A DNA stretch of 64,000 nt. It comes from JABAQJ01 sp046327745 (GTDB lineage Bacteria; Gemmatimonadota; Gemmatimonadetes; Gemmatimonadales; Gemmatimonadaceae). Where the stretch lies: contig JAXLXV010000007.1 of the NCBI GenBank assembly GCA_046327745.1, positions 496,001 to 560,000 of the forward strand, given 5' to 3'. Shown one piece after another: positions 1 to 9,198 of the stretch (position 1 is its first letter; each line of letters starts with the position of its first letter). The notes under the pieces are model-generated. The model was not told the DNA's origin. It ran no database searches and saw only the letters and a program-made list of their open reading frames with translations. The position numbers and the translations under genes are program-made.

Positions 1-1136
1 GGCTCGCGGTTCGAGTTCAGGAACTCTTCCTTCACGTCGAGCCCCGCGCCGTCGCGGGTGAAGCGAACGTACTGGATCCCCGAGGGTGTTCTCGAGCAGC
101 CGAACGACGCCTCCGTGAACTGAGCGACCGTGGAGCCTGTGTACTGCATGACCTCCAGCGCGCGGCCATACTGGCTCACCTTGGATTCACGGACGATCCG
201 GCCGGCCTTATCGTATTCGAAAGCGACTCGTGCGGCGATGGCGGCGGAGCACAACGACCTGAGATCCGTGCCAAGCACGCTCTCGAATCCTTCGCCGGTC
301 CCTTCTGATCCGTTGATCATGTCGACGTGATCGACCAGCGCCCCTCGGCCCCTTCGCACGAAGCGATACAGGTGTTCAGGTCGTTGCGACCTCCCCAGCG
401 CAACGGGGTCCACCCCCTGCCAGATCCCGAAGCGACGGACGTAGCCCCGATAGTACTCGACGCGCTCGCGGGCGACCTGGTCCCAAGCTCCGATGCTCAG
501 CAGAATCGAGGCGGCGATTCCCAGGGCCGCGAATCCACGACGCCGTCTCGCGCGCTTCGCGGTCGCGGCTTCGAGATCTCGAGGCGACACACCGAGCAAC
601 CCGGCGAGGATCCTGTCGCCCTCGAGTGCTGGCAGCTCGGCCAGCGCGCTCCGCACGTCGGCCGCAAGCGGTATGTTCGCGGGGTCCACGGGGCGGTCGC
701 TGATTCGGCCATCCGGTTCGATGTCGTAGCGCAGCGCCTTCGGAAAGGCCTCGAGTGCTGGACGGTCTGGTGCATGGGTCGCCGCGTTCGGTACGCCTCC
801 CGCGATCAGGCAAAAGATGCGATGCCCTCTGCCTAACGACTTGAAGTAGGCGATCTCCCGGTCGACGTGCTCTGACGCCACGGCATACGGCGAGCAGACG
901 ATGACCAGCGCGTCGGAGGCCTCCAACGCCGCGCAGAGTGCTCTCCACAGCTCGGGGCCTGCCGAACCGTCCGACACATCGAGGAAGGTCGGCCGGAGTG
1001 TCTTGCCCTCGATCCCCGATGTCCTTCGGAGCTCTTCGGGCAGGGGCCGAGTCTCCAGATAATGCTGGAGCCATCGCGCAACACGCGCGTCGTGCCGACT
1101 GTAGCTGATGAAGGCCCGATAGCTCGCGGAGCTCAC
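1..1136 (-). CDS. TIR-domain membrane protein, C-terminal part cut by the window edge
   Basis: The reading frame opens at a GTG (1136) and stays open to the window edge. The first 20 residues carry the TIR signature (YRAFISYSRHD), followed by the later TIR segment VCSPYAVASEHVDREIAYF with the acidic residues expected near the NAD-binding pocket. About 200 residues in there is one hydrophobic segment (GFAALGIAASILLSIGAW), so the TIR domain is likely cytoplasmic and anchored. After it comes an extracytoplasmic-looking part beginning VARERVEYYRGYVRRFGIW that I do not recognise. TIR domains in bacteria are either NAD hydrolases of antiphage systems or signalling adaptors. Nothing next to the gene identifies a partner except a retron remnant upstream on the other strand, so a defence role is only suggested. 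No ATG exists near the start; the GTG was chosen because the TIR fold begins seven residues later. Confidence 0.8.
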   Translation of the reverse strand, partial: MSSASYRAFISYSRHDARVARWLQHYLETRPLPEELRRTSGIEGKTLRPTFLDVSDGSAGPELWRALCAALEASDALVIVCSPYAVASEHVDREIAYFKSLGRGHRIFCLIAGGVPNAATHAPDRPALEAFPKALRYDIEPDGRISDRPVDPANIPLAADVRSALAELPALEGDRILAGLLGVSPRDLEAATAKRARRRRGFAALGIAASILLSIGAWDQVARERVEYYRGYVRRFGIWQGVDPVALGRSQRPEHLYRFVRRGRGALVDHVDMINGSEGTGEGFESVLGTDLRSLCSAAIAARVAFEYDKAGRIVRESKVSQYGRALEVMQYTGSTVAQFTEASFGCSRTPSGIQYVRFTRDGAGLDVKEEFLNSNRE

Positions 1137-1462
1137 TGGGTCATCAGCCGGTGCTGGATCGAACTACGCGATTGGGCCGCTCACCCTCAACGCGGCTGCC
1201 GGAACGCTGTGGACCAAACGCCGTAACGGGCACGGGCTGCGGAACCTCGTTGAGGTGTACAGGCACTGCTTCACAAGGAATCCGCGGGCCCCTCGCGCGG
1301 GATCCTTGGATCCACGCCTCATTTGTACCAGTCGTGCCCGGCAGCGTCAAGCGGATCAGCACCAGCCGGTGACAGGCTTTCGCCGGCCGGAGCAGGGGGG
1401 TGTCACCCAAACTCGAAACACGGCGCTGAAAGGTTCGTCCTCACGCCCTCAAATCTCACCGC
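1137..1462. other. Intergenic stretch without a recognisable gene
   Basis: Divergent space between the TIR gene and the reverse-transcriptase remnant. I see no coding potential in any frame that looks like protein. A retron would carry its msr-msd RNA here, just upstream of the RT, but the RT itself lacks its 5' three quarters and no long stable hairpin is evident, so the RNA locus has probably been lost with it. Confidence 0.5.
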
Positions 1463-2385
1463 TTGGTTTCGAGGATTCCGCGGCCAGCCCGCGGCGACGC
1501 TCCTTCTCGCAAAGTGCGACACCGGAGCGTTCGCCAAGAAGTAACAGGACTTGTAGTAAACAGCCGACTGAACGTACCCCGCTTCTATTTGCGCCGCATC
1601 CGAGCGGCATTGCACCATTTGAAGCACGATGGCGTCGCGGCTGCGACGAACGCGCATCTCGATAACGTTGGCAACTGGTCGCTCGCAGTATCACGGCGGC
1701 TCGCCGCCTCTTGGGCGCTGTCTTGCCGGAAACTCAATTACGTAGGCATGATACGCGGCACTGATGACGCCCTGTATCGGAGGCTGGTGAAAGCGGGTCG
1801 TAAACTCGACGATGCGTTCCTTGCCTGCCCTTTGCTAGATGACGCCGTACTGGTTCTTCAGGGTTCGAGCGAGCAAGCGACAGGCTTCGTAGTGGGCGAC
1901 CTTGGTCTTGTCACGGCCGCACACTCCATTGATTCGACCAACGCACTGACCGATCACAGATGGCACGATAGTTCTCACAGCGTCGTCGCAATGCCACGTC
2001 TGCTGAATCGCTCGATCCATTTGGCTATTTGCGCCATCAGCGCAAACTGGCCTTTCAAACGAATGCTGACATTGGGATCAGACCTAACCGACTCTCACGA
2101 ACATACCGCCTTGGGTTACCCTCGATGGGGTGATGGAAATGAGCTGTCATACCTTGCGATCAGTGCGCACGGTGGCGAACGTCGGCTGGCCCAATCAGCT
2201 AGCGGCCATGTATTGAATGGCACCGTAATAGGTCCAGGTGCAAGCGGTGGTCCTGTCATAGATCGGCGAGGTCGCGTCAGAGGAATCGTTGTCACCGGCT
2301 CCTACGACGGCCAAACGTCGACATGTGCATCGGCGTGAGTGCTTTGACCCGACTGGCGAGTGGAGCCATTCCTTCAGACATCTAG
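1463..2385 (+). pseudogene. Remnant of a retron-type reverse transcriptase fused to a trypsin-like protease
   Basis: The N-terminal portion matches the end of retron/group II-type reverse transcriptases: RQEVTGLVVN then NVPRFYLRRIRAALHH (motif 7 and thumb region), ending with NYVGMIRGTDDALYRRL. All catalytic RT motifs, including YxDD, are missing; upstream DNA does not encode them. The second half is a chymotrypsin-fold protease: VTAAHS supplies the catalytic His and GASGGPV the Ser, but the segment that should hold the Asp reads SIHLAICAI, so the triad is incomplete. Near 2313 a single base appears lost from an A-run; restoring it continues as VDMCIGVSALTRLASG to a stop at 2385. Retron RTs with C-terminal trypsin-like domains are known from RT surveys. 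The base composition here is visibly lower in GC than the flanks. Probably a dead defence gene; the true 5' limit of homology is about 1500. Confidence 0.72.
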
Positions 2386-3597
2386 AGGTGGGTCAGCCTC
2401 TACGCTCGGAAGGTCACCCTCTCGAGCCCCTCCTGAGTAGACCCCCCGAAACCCTGATCCAGGTACTATTTCAGTTCTCGAGTACGGGCTCGCGCGCGGT
2501 TCGTCGTCTCCCGACTCGCGTGCCAAATGCAAACACATTCATTGAAAGTCCTTCCGTTTAGGTCGCGTGAATGAGCAAGGCCGGCGACGTGCACTCCGTC
2601 TCCACTGTGCGCACGCCGCCGGCCCCGGACCTACATACTCACGCTCTGGCACCTAACGCGTCTTCGCGCCACACGGTGCGTACGAGTGTTCTCAGCGTCC
2701 GTCCCGCATCACGTTCAGACTCAGTCGTCATCGGCGTGCACCGTCTCGACGCCAACACGACGAAAGCCGCCTGTCGAGCGGCTGACTCGTCGCCACGAGT
2801 CGACAGCGCACGTCGCGATCGGCCGACCGAGCAACCAAGCTGACCGGAGGGCTCGACGCGGCTGCTCGGTCCCTCCGTCTCCCGATCGCCTGCCCGCGCG
2901 GCCCACCGCGCCTGTCGCCAGATTCGGCCACACGCAAGAGAGGCAGGTCGCCCGCGCGAAGACACAAGGCGTCTCGCCAAGGTACACCTTTCGGGTCGTT
3001 CAGCAACAACCTAAGGGCGTCCGACGGCGAACCCCACACGATCCGCGTGCTCGACGTGACGTTTGCGCCTTGCGACATGAGGTTCCGATCTTTCCACGTG
3101 AGATTCCGACTTCTCGACCGGCATTCCCAAGATCCGACGCTACGTTCTGACTTCATGACGGGACGTTAAGCGTTCGACCAAGTGCGTTCATCGGCATCGT
3201 TGACGCCTCATGCGGCCTAACGATCCCTCCTACGGATCTAGCGACCCTTCTTTCACCCCGCGAATCGCCCCTCAGAGAATCCCGGCGCGCTCATCGTGCC
3301 GCAAGAGACGTGCGTCAGGCGGAGAGAAGCGTTCTTGCTCCATGTGCACGCGTCATTGAGTTGGCGAACACCCCTTCTCGACTGCGCAGACGCCTTCAGG
3401 CGCGATCACCAGACGCTTCCCGGTCGGTACGACGCCCCTTCCAATACCGACGAGCGCCTGTCGATCGCAGTCGCGCCCCTTCGGAATGAAAACAAGCGCC
3501 TCTGCATGCAACCGACGCGTCACGCGACCACGACGACGCGTCATGCATGTGCGCCATCGCCGCTGCGGTTCTTTCATCACGGAGCACAAGATTGGCA

Positions 3598-3631
3598 ACG
3601 CGTTTGGCGACTGATGACACGCCAAACGCGT
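3598..3631. repeat. Twelve-bp perfect inverted repeat with a second overlapping palindrome
   Basis: ACGCGTTTGGCG at 3598-3609 is followed after 10 bases by its exact complement at 3620-3631. The loop together with the right arm makes a competing 9-bp inverted repeat: ATGACACGC (3613-3621) pairs with GCGTGTCAT (3627-3635). The two structures are mutually exclusive. No T-run follows, so it is not a plain terminator and there is no gene end next to it. Confidence 0.6.
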
Positions 3632-3971
3632 GTCATAATCCGCCTCTCGTAATCGCGACAGCGGCTCAACAGAACGATGAAATGCCCGCCGACGATTCGA
3701 CATTCGGGTGACGACTGCGCCAATGCGTCCGGCGTCCGCGCAGATGGGCGCCGCGGTCACGCCACCGCGGCCGTTGCGCGGAACGTTGCCATTCGCGCTT
3801 GCTCCAACGAGATCCCGGTCCGTCGAATCGCCCTGTCGCGGCGCGCGACGCGTACGTCGTTTGGCGAAACGCGCGATCGGAACGCTGAATCGCCCTTGGC
3901 CACCGCACAATCGCCTTTCCGTAAGGGGCCAAGCCCGGCGAACGTCGCCCCGACGGCCTCGGTGACTTCGA

Positions 3972-4016
3972 CTAGGCGATTTTTCTGCTCGCGCTAGGCG
4001 ATTTCGCCTATATACG
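3972..4016 (+). promoter_or_regulatory. Putative operator/promoter of the gene at 4142
   Basis: CTAGGCGATTT occurs at 3972 and again at 3994, 22 bp (two helical turns) apart. The second copy is the left half of the palindrome TAGGCGATTTCGCCTA (3995-4010), which runs directly into TATATA-like sequence (4010-4014) that could serve as a -10 element. A repressor or activator binding as a dimer at the palindrome and at the half site is a reasonable reading. The assignment rests on symmetry and position only. Confidence 0.4.
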
Positions 4017-4141
4017 CGGCGTCTCCAAAACCCCGAACATCCCCCCTGTGCGGCGCCGTCACTTCGGACGGTATCGCACCTGCCGGGTTTCGGGCGCGGC
4101 CCGGCGGCCCAAACGCCAGCGCCTTCTACAAGGAGATGACG

Positions 4142-4999
4142 ATGAGAACGGAAGCGAAGCAGAACCTTCAGGTCCTCCGCCGGGCCCATGATTTCCTGGT
4201 GGATCTGGAGGTCACCCCGACCCTGGGGTCGATCAAGAAACATGTCGACGCACTGGGAGCGAGCGTCGACCGGTTGGCGGCCCATGCCGTCGACCAGGAT
4301 GAAAACCAGCGCGCATTCCGCGCGGCGGCAACGTCGGCGCGGGAGCTCGCGCGATCGCTCCGAATCGAGTGCATGCGGCCCATCGCACGCATCTCGCAGA
4401 CGCTCTTCCCGAACGATGCCGCGCTTCGTCAGTCGCTGCGCATGCCGCAGGTGCTTGACTACGAAGGGTTGATCGCCGCGGCGCTGTCGATGGCCGGGAG
4501 GGCACAAGAGCACAAGGATCGGTTCGTGTCTGCCGGGTTCGAGGAAGACTTTGTCGACCGATTGAAGAAGGCGGCGGCAGCTCTCCGAGACGCACTCGAT
4601 GTCAAGGGTTCGTACTTCGGGAAGCGAACCGCGTCCACGCGCGGTGTCCTCAATGAACTGGCGCGGGGGCGACAGATGGTGCGGGTCCTCGACGACATGG
4701 TGTCGTTAGGCTTGCGGGCCACGCCAGAGCGGCTGGCCCGGTGGAAGGCGCTGTCGCGCTTTGTGCGGGCGTCGGCGCCAACCGTGACGGCAGACGAGGG
4801 CTCGTCACCAGCGGGCGCGCCCACGGGGTCGGCCGTCGGCGCGGGCGCACCCGCGGGGCCAGCCGGTTCACCCGCTGGCGGTACAGCGACGGTACCATTA
4901 GCCACCGGTGGGGTCGCCCCCGGCCCGGTGGCAAGCAACGCGCCCCCGGCGCCTAACGCCACTGTGGTGGCAGGAGGCCCCCTCGCGCAGGCGGCGTGA
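4142..4999 (+). CDS. Hypothetical helical protein with Ala/Gly/Pro-rich tail
   Basis: 285 residues, not recognised. Residues 1-210 look all-helical and charged (starting MRTEAKQNLQVLRRAHDFL), with no signal peptide or membrane segment, so it is probably cytoplasmic. The last 80 residues are an unstructured Ala/Gly/Pro/Thr/Val tail (repeats such as GAPAGPAGSPAGG). The start at 4142 is preferred over the ATG at 4136 because AGGAG (4131-4135) is six bases from 4142 but abuts 4136. It stands alone behind a long non-coding leader with a palindromic operator candidate, which suggests its own regulation. No function can be inferred from the sequence. Confidence 0.75.
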   Translation: MRTEAKQNLQVLRRAHDFLVDLEVTPTLGSIKKHVDALGASVDRLAAHAVDQDENQRAFRAAATSARELARSLRIECMRPIARISQTLFPNDAALRQSLRMPQVLDYEGLIAAALSMAGRAQEHKDRFVSAGFEEDFVDRLKKAAAALRDALDVKGSYFGKRTASTRGVLNELARGRQMVRVLDDMVSLGLRATPERLARWKALSRFVRASAPTVTADEGSSPAGAPTGSAVGAGAPAGPAGSPAGGTATVPLATGGVAPGPVASNAPPAPNATVVAGGPLAQAA

Positions 5000-5141
5000 G
5001 ACATGAGTGCCTGGGATGGGGCGGGGCCGACGCGGTCTCCTTGCATGTTCCTTCGCTGCGAAGGCTCCGCCTATCCCGCCCTCTGTGCATGCACCATGAC
5101 CTCACCCTCCACCTAACGCCACTCCGCTTCGACACCCTCCC

Positions 5142-5457
5142 ATGTCCACCTCTTCCTATTCCATGCCTGCCGTGCAAGTCGCGCGCATCAACGCGCGGCA
5201 GGTGGTCGTCGTCACCTGCATCACCTGCGCTCGCGCGGTGGCACGTTGGCGGCGAAGCAGCAGCTGACGGCGAGCGGCGGTATCTGGCGCTCAGGCGGGC
5301 GGTCTTCCTCTCCATCGGCCAGCTGAGCATCGATCACCAGACGCTGGCCTCGGCAGCGGACTTGCTGGTGCCACCGCGCGAGCCGGTGGAGCTGGCGCTG
5401 GCATTCGCGGCGACGGATGACACGGCCTACGTCAGCCGCGACCTGGGCTCTACCTGA
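5142..5457 (+). pseudogene. Possible short gene with a frameshift
   Basis: An ATG at 5142 opens MSTSSYSMPAVQVARINARQ followed by VVVVTCITCARAV, natural-looking protein that stops after about 40 residues. The neighbouring frame then reads GGEAAADGERRYLALRRAVF and LSIGQLSIDHQTLASAADLL to a stop at 5457, also natural-looking. A single-base slip near 5235-5250 would join the two into one protein of about 104 residues. I do not recognise the family. It may be a broken gene, a consensus error, or chance. Confidence 0.3.
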
Positions 5458-5559
5458 GCACTTTTGGACGTTCGACCTGGCGAGCGACTCTGTAAGGCGC
5501 AGTCGTTTGCGGCTGCTGCAATCCCCTACCGCTCATCGTCCCCCTTCTCCCCCACCCCC

Positions 5560-7680
5560 TCAACGCACGCCAGCGCCCCGCGCAACCGGATGGATCGACA
5601 CCGCAGCACCTCCACCATTCGCCAGCGCAACCGACAGCACGGAATCGCGCGTGACCACCTGCGAGCTGATGCGATACGCCACCGGGTTCCGCTCCCAATC
5701 CGCATCAGCTGCATCGGCGTAGATCGTGGCAACATAGCGACCCGCGTCCAGGAATGACAGCGGCACGGTCGCCGTTCGCGCGTGCTCGTCCGTGATCGCC
5801 CCGACATACCAGTTGCTCGTCCCCTTCGCCTTCCGCGCGACGGTCAGGTAGTCGCCAGGTTCAGCCTCGAGATACCGCGTGTCGTCCCAGTCGACGGCCA
5901 CGTCCTCGATGAACCGGAAGGCGTCGAGGTGCTGGTTGTAGCTCTCGGGCAGATCTGCCGCCATCTGCAACGGACTGTACATCGTCACGTACAGGGCGAG
6001 TTGCTTGGCCAGCGTTGTGTGCAACCTCGCTGGCTTCCCGGGAATCCAGTGGTCGAGCTTGATCTCGAAGATCCCGGGCGTGTAGTCCATGGGCCCGCCG
6101 ATCAGTCGCGTGAACGGGAGAATGGTCTCGTGCTCAGGCGGGTTACCGATGGCGCCGGCGTTGAATTCGTTGCCGCGCGCCGCCTCGGACGCCATCCAGT
6201 TCGGATAGGTCCGCTGCAGGCCCGTCGGGCGCACCGGCTCGTGCGCATCGAGCATCAGGCGCCGTTCCGCGGTGGCAGCTGCAACGCGCGCGTAGTGATT
6301 CACCATCCATTGACCGTCGTGATGTTCGCCGCGCGGGATGATCTTCCCCACGTAGCCGGTCTTCACGGCGGTGTAGCCGTACCGCGTCATGAAGGCATAC
6401 GCGCGATCCATCCGGCGCTCATAGTTTGTGACGGACGACGACGTCTCGTGATGCATGATGAGCGCGACACCTTTCTGCTTGGCATAGGCGCTCAACGCAG
6501 CAATGTCGAAGTCGGGGTAAGGCGTCACGAAGTCGAAGACGTCTTCCTTCCATTGCCCAAACCAATCCTCCCACCCGGCGTTCCACCCTTCCACCAGCAC
6601 GCCGCCGATCTTGTGCTTGGCGGCGAAGTCGATGTACGTCTTCACGCGGGCCGTGGTGGCGCCATGCTTGCCGGTCGGTTTGAGCTTGGTCACGTCCGGA
6701 TCGAAATTCCCCGCGCCGGCATAGTCCCATGTGGCCTTGCCCACGTGCATCTCCCACCACACGCCGACGAACTTCGTGGGCTTGATGAACGACGGGTCTT
6801 TGATCGCCGAGGGCTCATTGAGATTGAGGACGATCCGCGATGCCAGGATGTCCGTCGCCTTGTCGCTCACGATGATCGTGCGCCACGGGGTGTGGGCGGG
6901 AGTGCGAAGATAGGCCGCGTTGCCCACCGCGTCCGGCACGAGGCGTGATGTAAAGCGGAACGTGGGCCGGTCGATCTCCAGGTTCATGGCCGGGTAATTC
7001 ACGAGCGCCGCTTCATGAATGTTGATGTACAGTCCGTCGGCCGATTTCATCATCAGGGGCGTCTGCACCGCATCGCCACTGATCGGTGAACGCGCCACGA
7101 TCTCCGTCACGTCGCGGCCACCCCAGCCATCGATCGTGCTCAGCGTAGTGGTGTTGTACCTGTACTCGTTCGTGTCGTAGTCACCGGGGATGTAAAACAC
7201 CTTGTGGTTGCCGGTCAGATCAAACTCGGTGCGTTCACCAGCGACCACAAAGTGCGTAAGACCCCGCTGCGCCGGGAACTCGTATCTGAATCCCAGGCCG
7301 TCGTCAAACACGCGGAAGCGGATGATGAGGCGCCGACTTGAATCCGTGCGCTGGCCGAGGGTGACGGCCAGTTCGCGGTAGTGGTTCCGGATTGTGCGTG
7401 TCTCGCCCCACACCGGCGTCCACGTCTCATCCACGCTCGTCGTGTCGACGCGCAGCACGACAAAGCCCGCGTCGAAACTTGGCGCATCCTTGAGTAGCAC
7501 GCCCAAGCGACTCGGCTCGATCACCGGCCGCGTTCCGCGGGCCAATGCGTACGCCGGCTCACCGTCGGTGCTCAGTGTAAAGGAAAGCGAGAGTGTGCCT
7601 GACGGGGACGAGATTGTCTGCGCCGGAGCGATCGACGCGAAGACACAGAAGCCGAGGGCGCCGGCGATTCTCGAGAACAT
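5560..7680 (-). CDS. Glycoside hydrolase family 97 (alpha-glucosidase/alpha-galactosidase type)
   Basis: 706 residues beginning MFSRIAGALGFCVFASIAPA, a clear signal peptide, so the enzyme is exported to the periplasm or surface. Architecture follows GH97: an N-terminal beta-sandwich (to about residue 290), a TIM barrel, and a C-terminal beta domain. GH97 hallmarks are visible: HHETSSSVTNYERRM, LMLDAHEPVRPTGLQRTYPN, RGNEFNAGAIGNPPEHETI and FTRLIGGPMDYTPGIFEI. The conserved Glu-bearing segments (HHE, HEPVRPTG, GNEFNA, PPEHE) match the inverting, SusB-like branch rather than the retaining Asp branch, though I cannot align residues exactly. It would release glucose or galactose from oligosaccharides. 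It stands alone on its strand; an earlier in-frame start exists but would bury the signal peptide. The closely related alpha/beta hydrolase behind it is separated by 270 bp. Confidence 0.93.
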   Translation of the reverse strand: MFSRIAGALGFCVFASIAPAQTISSPSGTLSLSFTLSTDGEPAYALARGTRPVIEPSRLGVLLKDAPSFDAGFVVLRVDTTSVDETWTPVWGETRTIRNHYRELAVTLGQRTDSSRRLIIRFRVFDDGLGFRYEFPAQRGLTHFVVAGERTEFDLTGNHKVFYIPGDYDTNEYRYNTTTLSTIDGWGGRDVTEIVARSPISGDAVQTPLMMKSADGLYINIHEAALVNYPAMNLEIDRPTFRFTSRLVPDAVGNAAYLRTPAHTPWRTIIVSDKATDILASRIVLNLNEPSAIKDPSFIKPTKFVGVWWEMHVGKATWDYAGAGNFDPDVTKLKPTGKHGATTARVKTYIDFAAKHKIGGVLVEGWNAGWEDWFGQWKEDVFDFVTPYPDFDIAALSAYAKQKGVALIMHHETSSSVTNYERRMDRAYAFMTRYGYTAVKTGYVGKIIPRGEHHDGQWMVNHYARVAAATAERRLMLDAHEPVRPTGLQRTYPNWMASEAARGNEFNAGAIGNPPEHETILPFTRLIGGPMDYTPGIFEIKLDHWIPGKPARLHTTLAKQLALYVTMYSPLQMAADLPESYNQHLDAFRFIEDVAVDWDDTRYLEAEPGDYLTVARKAKGTSNWYVGAITDEHARTATVPLSFLDAGRYVATIYADAADADWERNPVAYRISSQVVTRDSVLSVALANGGGAAVSIHPVARGAGVR

Positions 7681-7948
7681 GGAGAAGGACGTTGGGTGAA
7701 GGACCGATCGCTGATGCGATGACTCCTTAATGAATGCCAGCTCCGCGTCGAAAACCACTCGGAGGCAGAGGCATCTTTTCGGCAGGTCACCTACGACGTT
7801 TGGTGTGTTTCGGGCGGCCGGTCGTCGGTGGCGGCGAGAAACAGCGCGCAACCCATCAGGCGCTGAGGGTCGCCCAACTCGGGGCGCGCCTCCCGGGTTC
7901 ATTCGATGGGTCGGTGGCAACGCCTCTGCAACTCCACAGTGCCCGACT

Positions 7949-8950
7949 TCAATGTCGCTCCAACCCCCTCAAGAACTCCTCCACCGGTGCCCGAGTCTCC
8001 GCCGGACACTCGATGTAGCCGAAGTGTCCACACTTCGGAATCACCACAAACTTCGCTTGCGGGATCGCCCCCGCGATATGCTCAGCCACTGACAGCGGAA
8101 TGAAGTCCTTCTCGCCCGCGATCACCAGCGTCGGCACCTGCAACGCTTTCAGCTTTGGCATGAGGTCGTACCCTGGAACGCTCCACGTCCCTTCATATAA
8201 CCGATCCTCGGCCGCACGCGCCTTGAGGACCCCCGCGCTTCCCTGCCGAATGAACGCCGCCTTCATGCGCGTCATCAACAGCTCGTATCCCTCCGGCCGC
8301 TGGAAGGCGTGCTTGAAATGGATGCGGTAGCGCGCGGCGACGGTGTCCGGATTCCCTGCTTTGTACGCCTCGCTGCCTAACAGGGCACGCTGTGCGGACA
8401 TGGCCTCGGGGCCCAGCTGCGCCACATAGGCCGATCGGAGCGCCGCCACGTCCGCCGCTGACGCCGGCGCCGGATTCATCAGGATCAACGCCTCCACACG
8501 ATCCGGATGGCGCAACGCGTACTCCAGGGCCAGCACTGCCCCCCAGCTATGACCGAGCAACGTAACGCGAGGGCGATGAATGTACTCGCGCACCTGATCC
8601 AGGTCGGTCACATCTGACTCAATGGTCACATCGTCAGGGCCAACACCCTCAGCGGATCGTCCCCGGCCACGTTGGTCGTAGTAGATCAGCTGCATCTGGT
8701 CTGCCAGGCGGTCGAACTCGGGTAAGAGGTAGGCCTGGTCGAAGTCGGGACCGCCATGCAGCACGATGACCGGACGACCGCGCCCTACCACCCGCGTAAA
8801 GAGCGAGGTAGCGCCCACTGGGACGCGCAGCTCCTTCGACTCGGCAGCTGCAACTTGCGCGGGTGCCTGATGGAGCGGTGTCACGGCAGCCGCAACGGCT
8901 CCCGCCATGCCTGTCAGCGTCCTCAACCGCATAGTTCCTCGACGGACCAT
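7949..8950 (-). CDS. Secreted alpha/beta hydrolase, proline iminopeptidase-like (S33)
   Basis: 333 residues. After MVRRGTMRLRTLTGMAGAV comes a hydrophobic export signal ending near APAQ, so it acts outside the cytoplasm; the true start may be the second Met (8932). The alpha/beta hydrolase fold is shown by the oxyanion-hole motif VLHGGPDFDQAYLLPEFDRL, the YYDQRGRGRS strand typical of prolyl aminopeptidases, the nucleophile elbow GHSWG, the acid in GEKDFIPL and the His in KCGHFGY. Peptidase family S33 removes N-terminal proline from peptides, but HGGP/DQRGxGxS is shared with epoxide hydrolases and lactonases, so substrate is open. Monocistronic. Confidence 0.88.
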   Translation of the reverse strand: MVRRGTMRLRTLTGMAGAVAAAVTPLHQAPAQVAAAESKELRVPVGATSLFTRVVGRGRPVIVLHGGPDFDQAYLLPEFDRLADQMQLIYYDQRGRGRSAEGVGPDDVTIESDVTDLDQVREYIHRPRVTLLGHSWGAVLALEYALRHPDRVEALILMNPAPASAADVAALRSAYVAQLGPEAMSAQRALLGSEAYKAGNPDTVAARYRIHFKHAFQRPEGYELLMTRMKAAFIRQGSAGVLKARAAEDRLYEGTWSVPGYDLMPKLKALQVPTLVIAGEKDFIPLSVAEHIAGAIPQAKFVVIPKCGHFGYIECPAETRAPVEEFLRGLERH

Positions 8951-9198
8951 GAAGTCGGCAATGATAGCGCCGCGTCGATCGACGCCGGTAGCCCGAGGTC
9001 GCCGAGCGGTCGGGCTCGCCCCCGCCGTTGCGTCGCGCGTCAACTACACCGCTCGGCACACCTGAGAGGCCGCGACGAACACCCAGCGCGGACGCAATTT
9101 CCGCCTGTATTGAACGAGCCTGCCTAACCCCTACGAGCGATAACGCGGCCAACGATGCGTGGCTACGTTCGTACTCGAATGCACTCCAGGGGACACCC

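Larger units (their letters stand above)
2386..4141. other. Long non-coding region with short repeats
   Basis: About 1.75 kb in which every open frame has arginine/serine-rich, unnatural composition typical of non-coding GC-rich DNA. Visible structure: three ACGCGTCA copies (about 3348, 3508, 3535), a strong double palindrome at 3598-3631, a two-fold direct repeat TTCCGATCTTTC / TTCCGACTTCTC around 3090-3115, and six AATCGCC/GGCGATT heptamers (3263, 3835, 3888, 3909, 3974, 3996) increasing towards the gene at 4142. I do not recognise an RNA gene in it. It may be the scar of the retron insertion or a regulatory leader. Confidence 0.5.

Noticed and set aside
376..1084. Long minus-strand open frames inside the TIR gene
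   Set aside because: They are out-of-frame shadows; only the frame starting at GTG 1136 gives TIR motifs and a membrane segment.
1255..1665. Possible missing RT catalytic domain in another frame
   Set aside because: No frame upstream of 1500 contains RT motifs such as YxDD; the 5' part is deleted, not frameshifted.
5782..6948. 388-codon plus-strand frame opposite the GH97 gene
   Set aside because: Antisense shadow of a clearly conserved enzyme.
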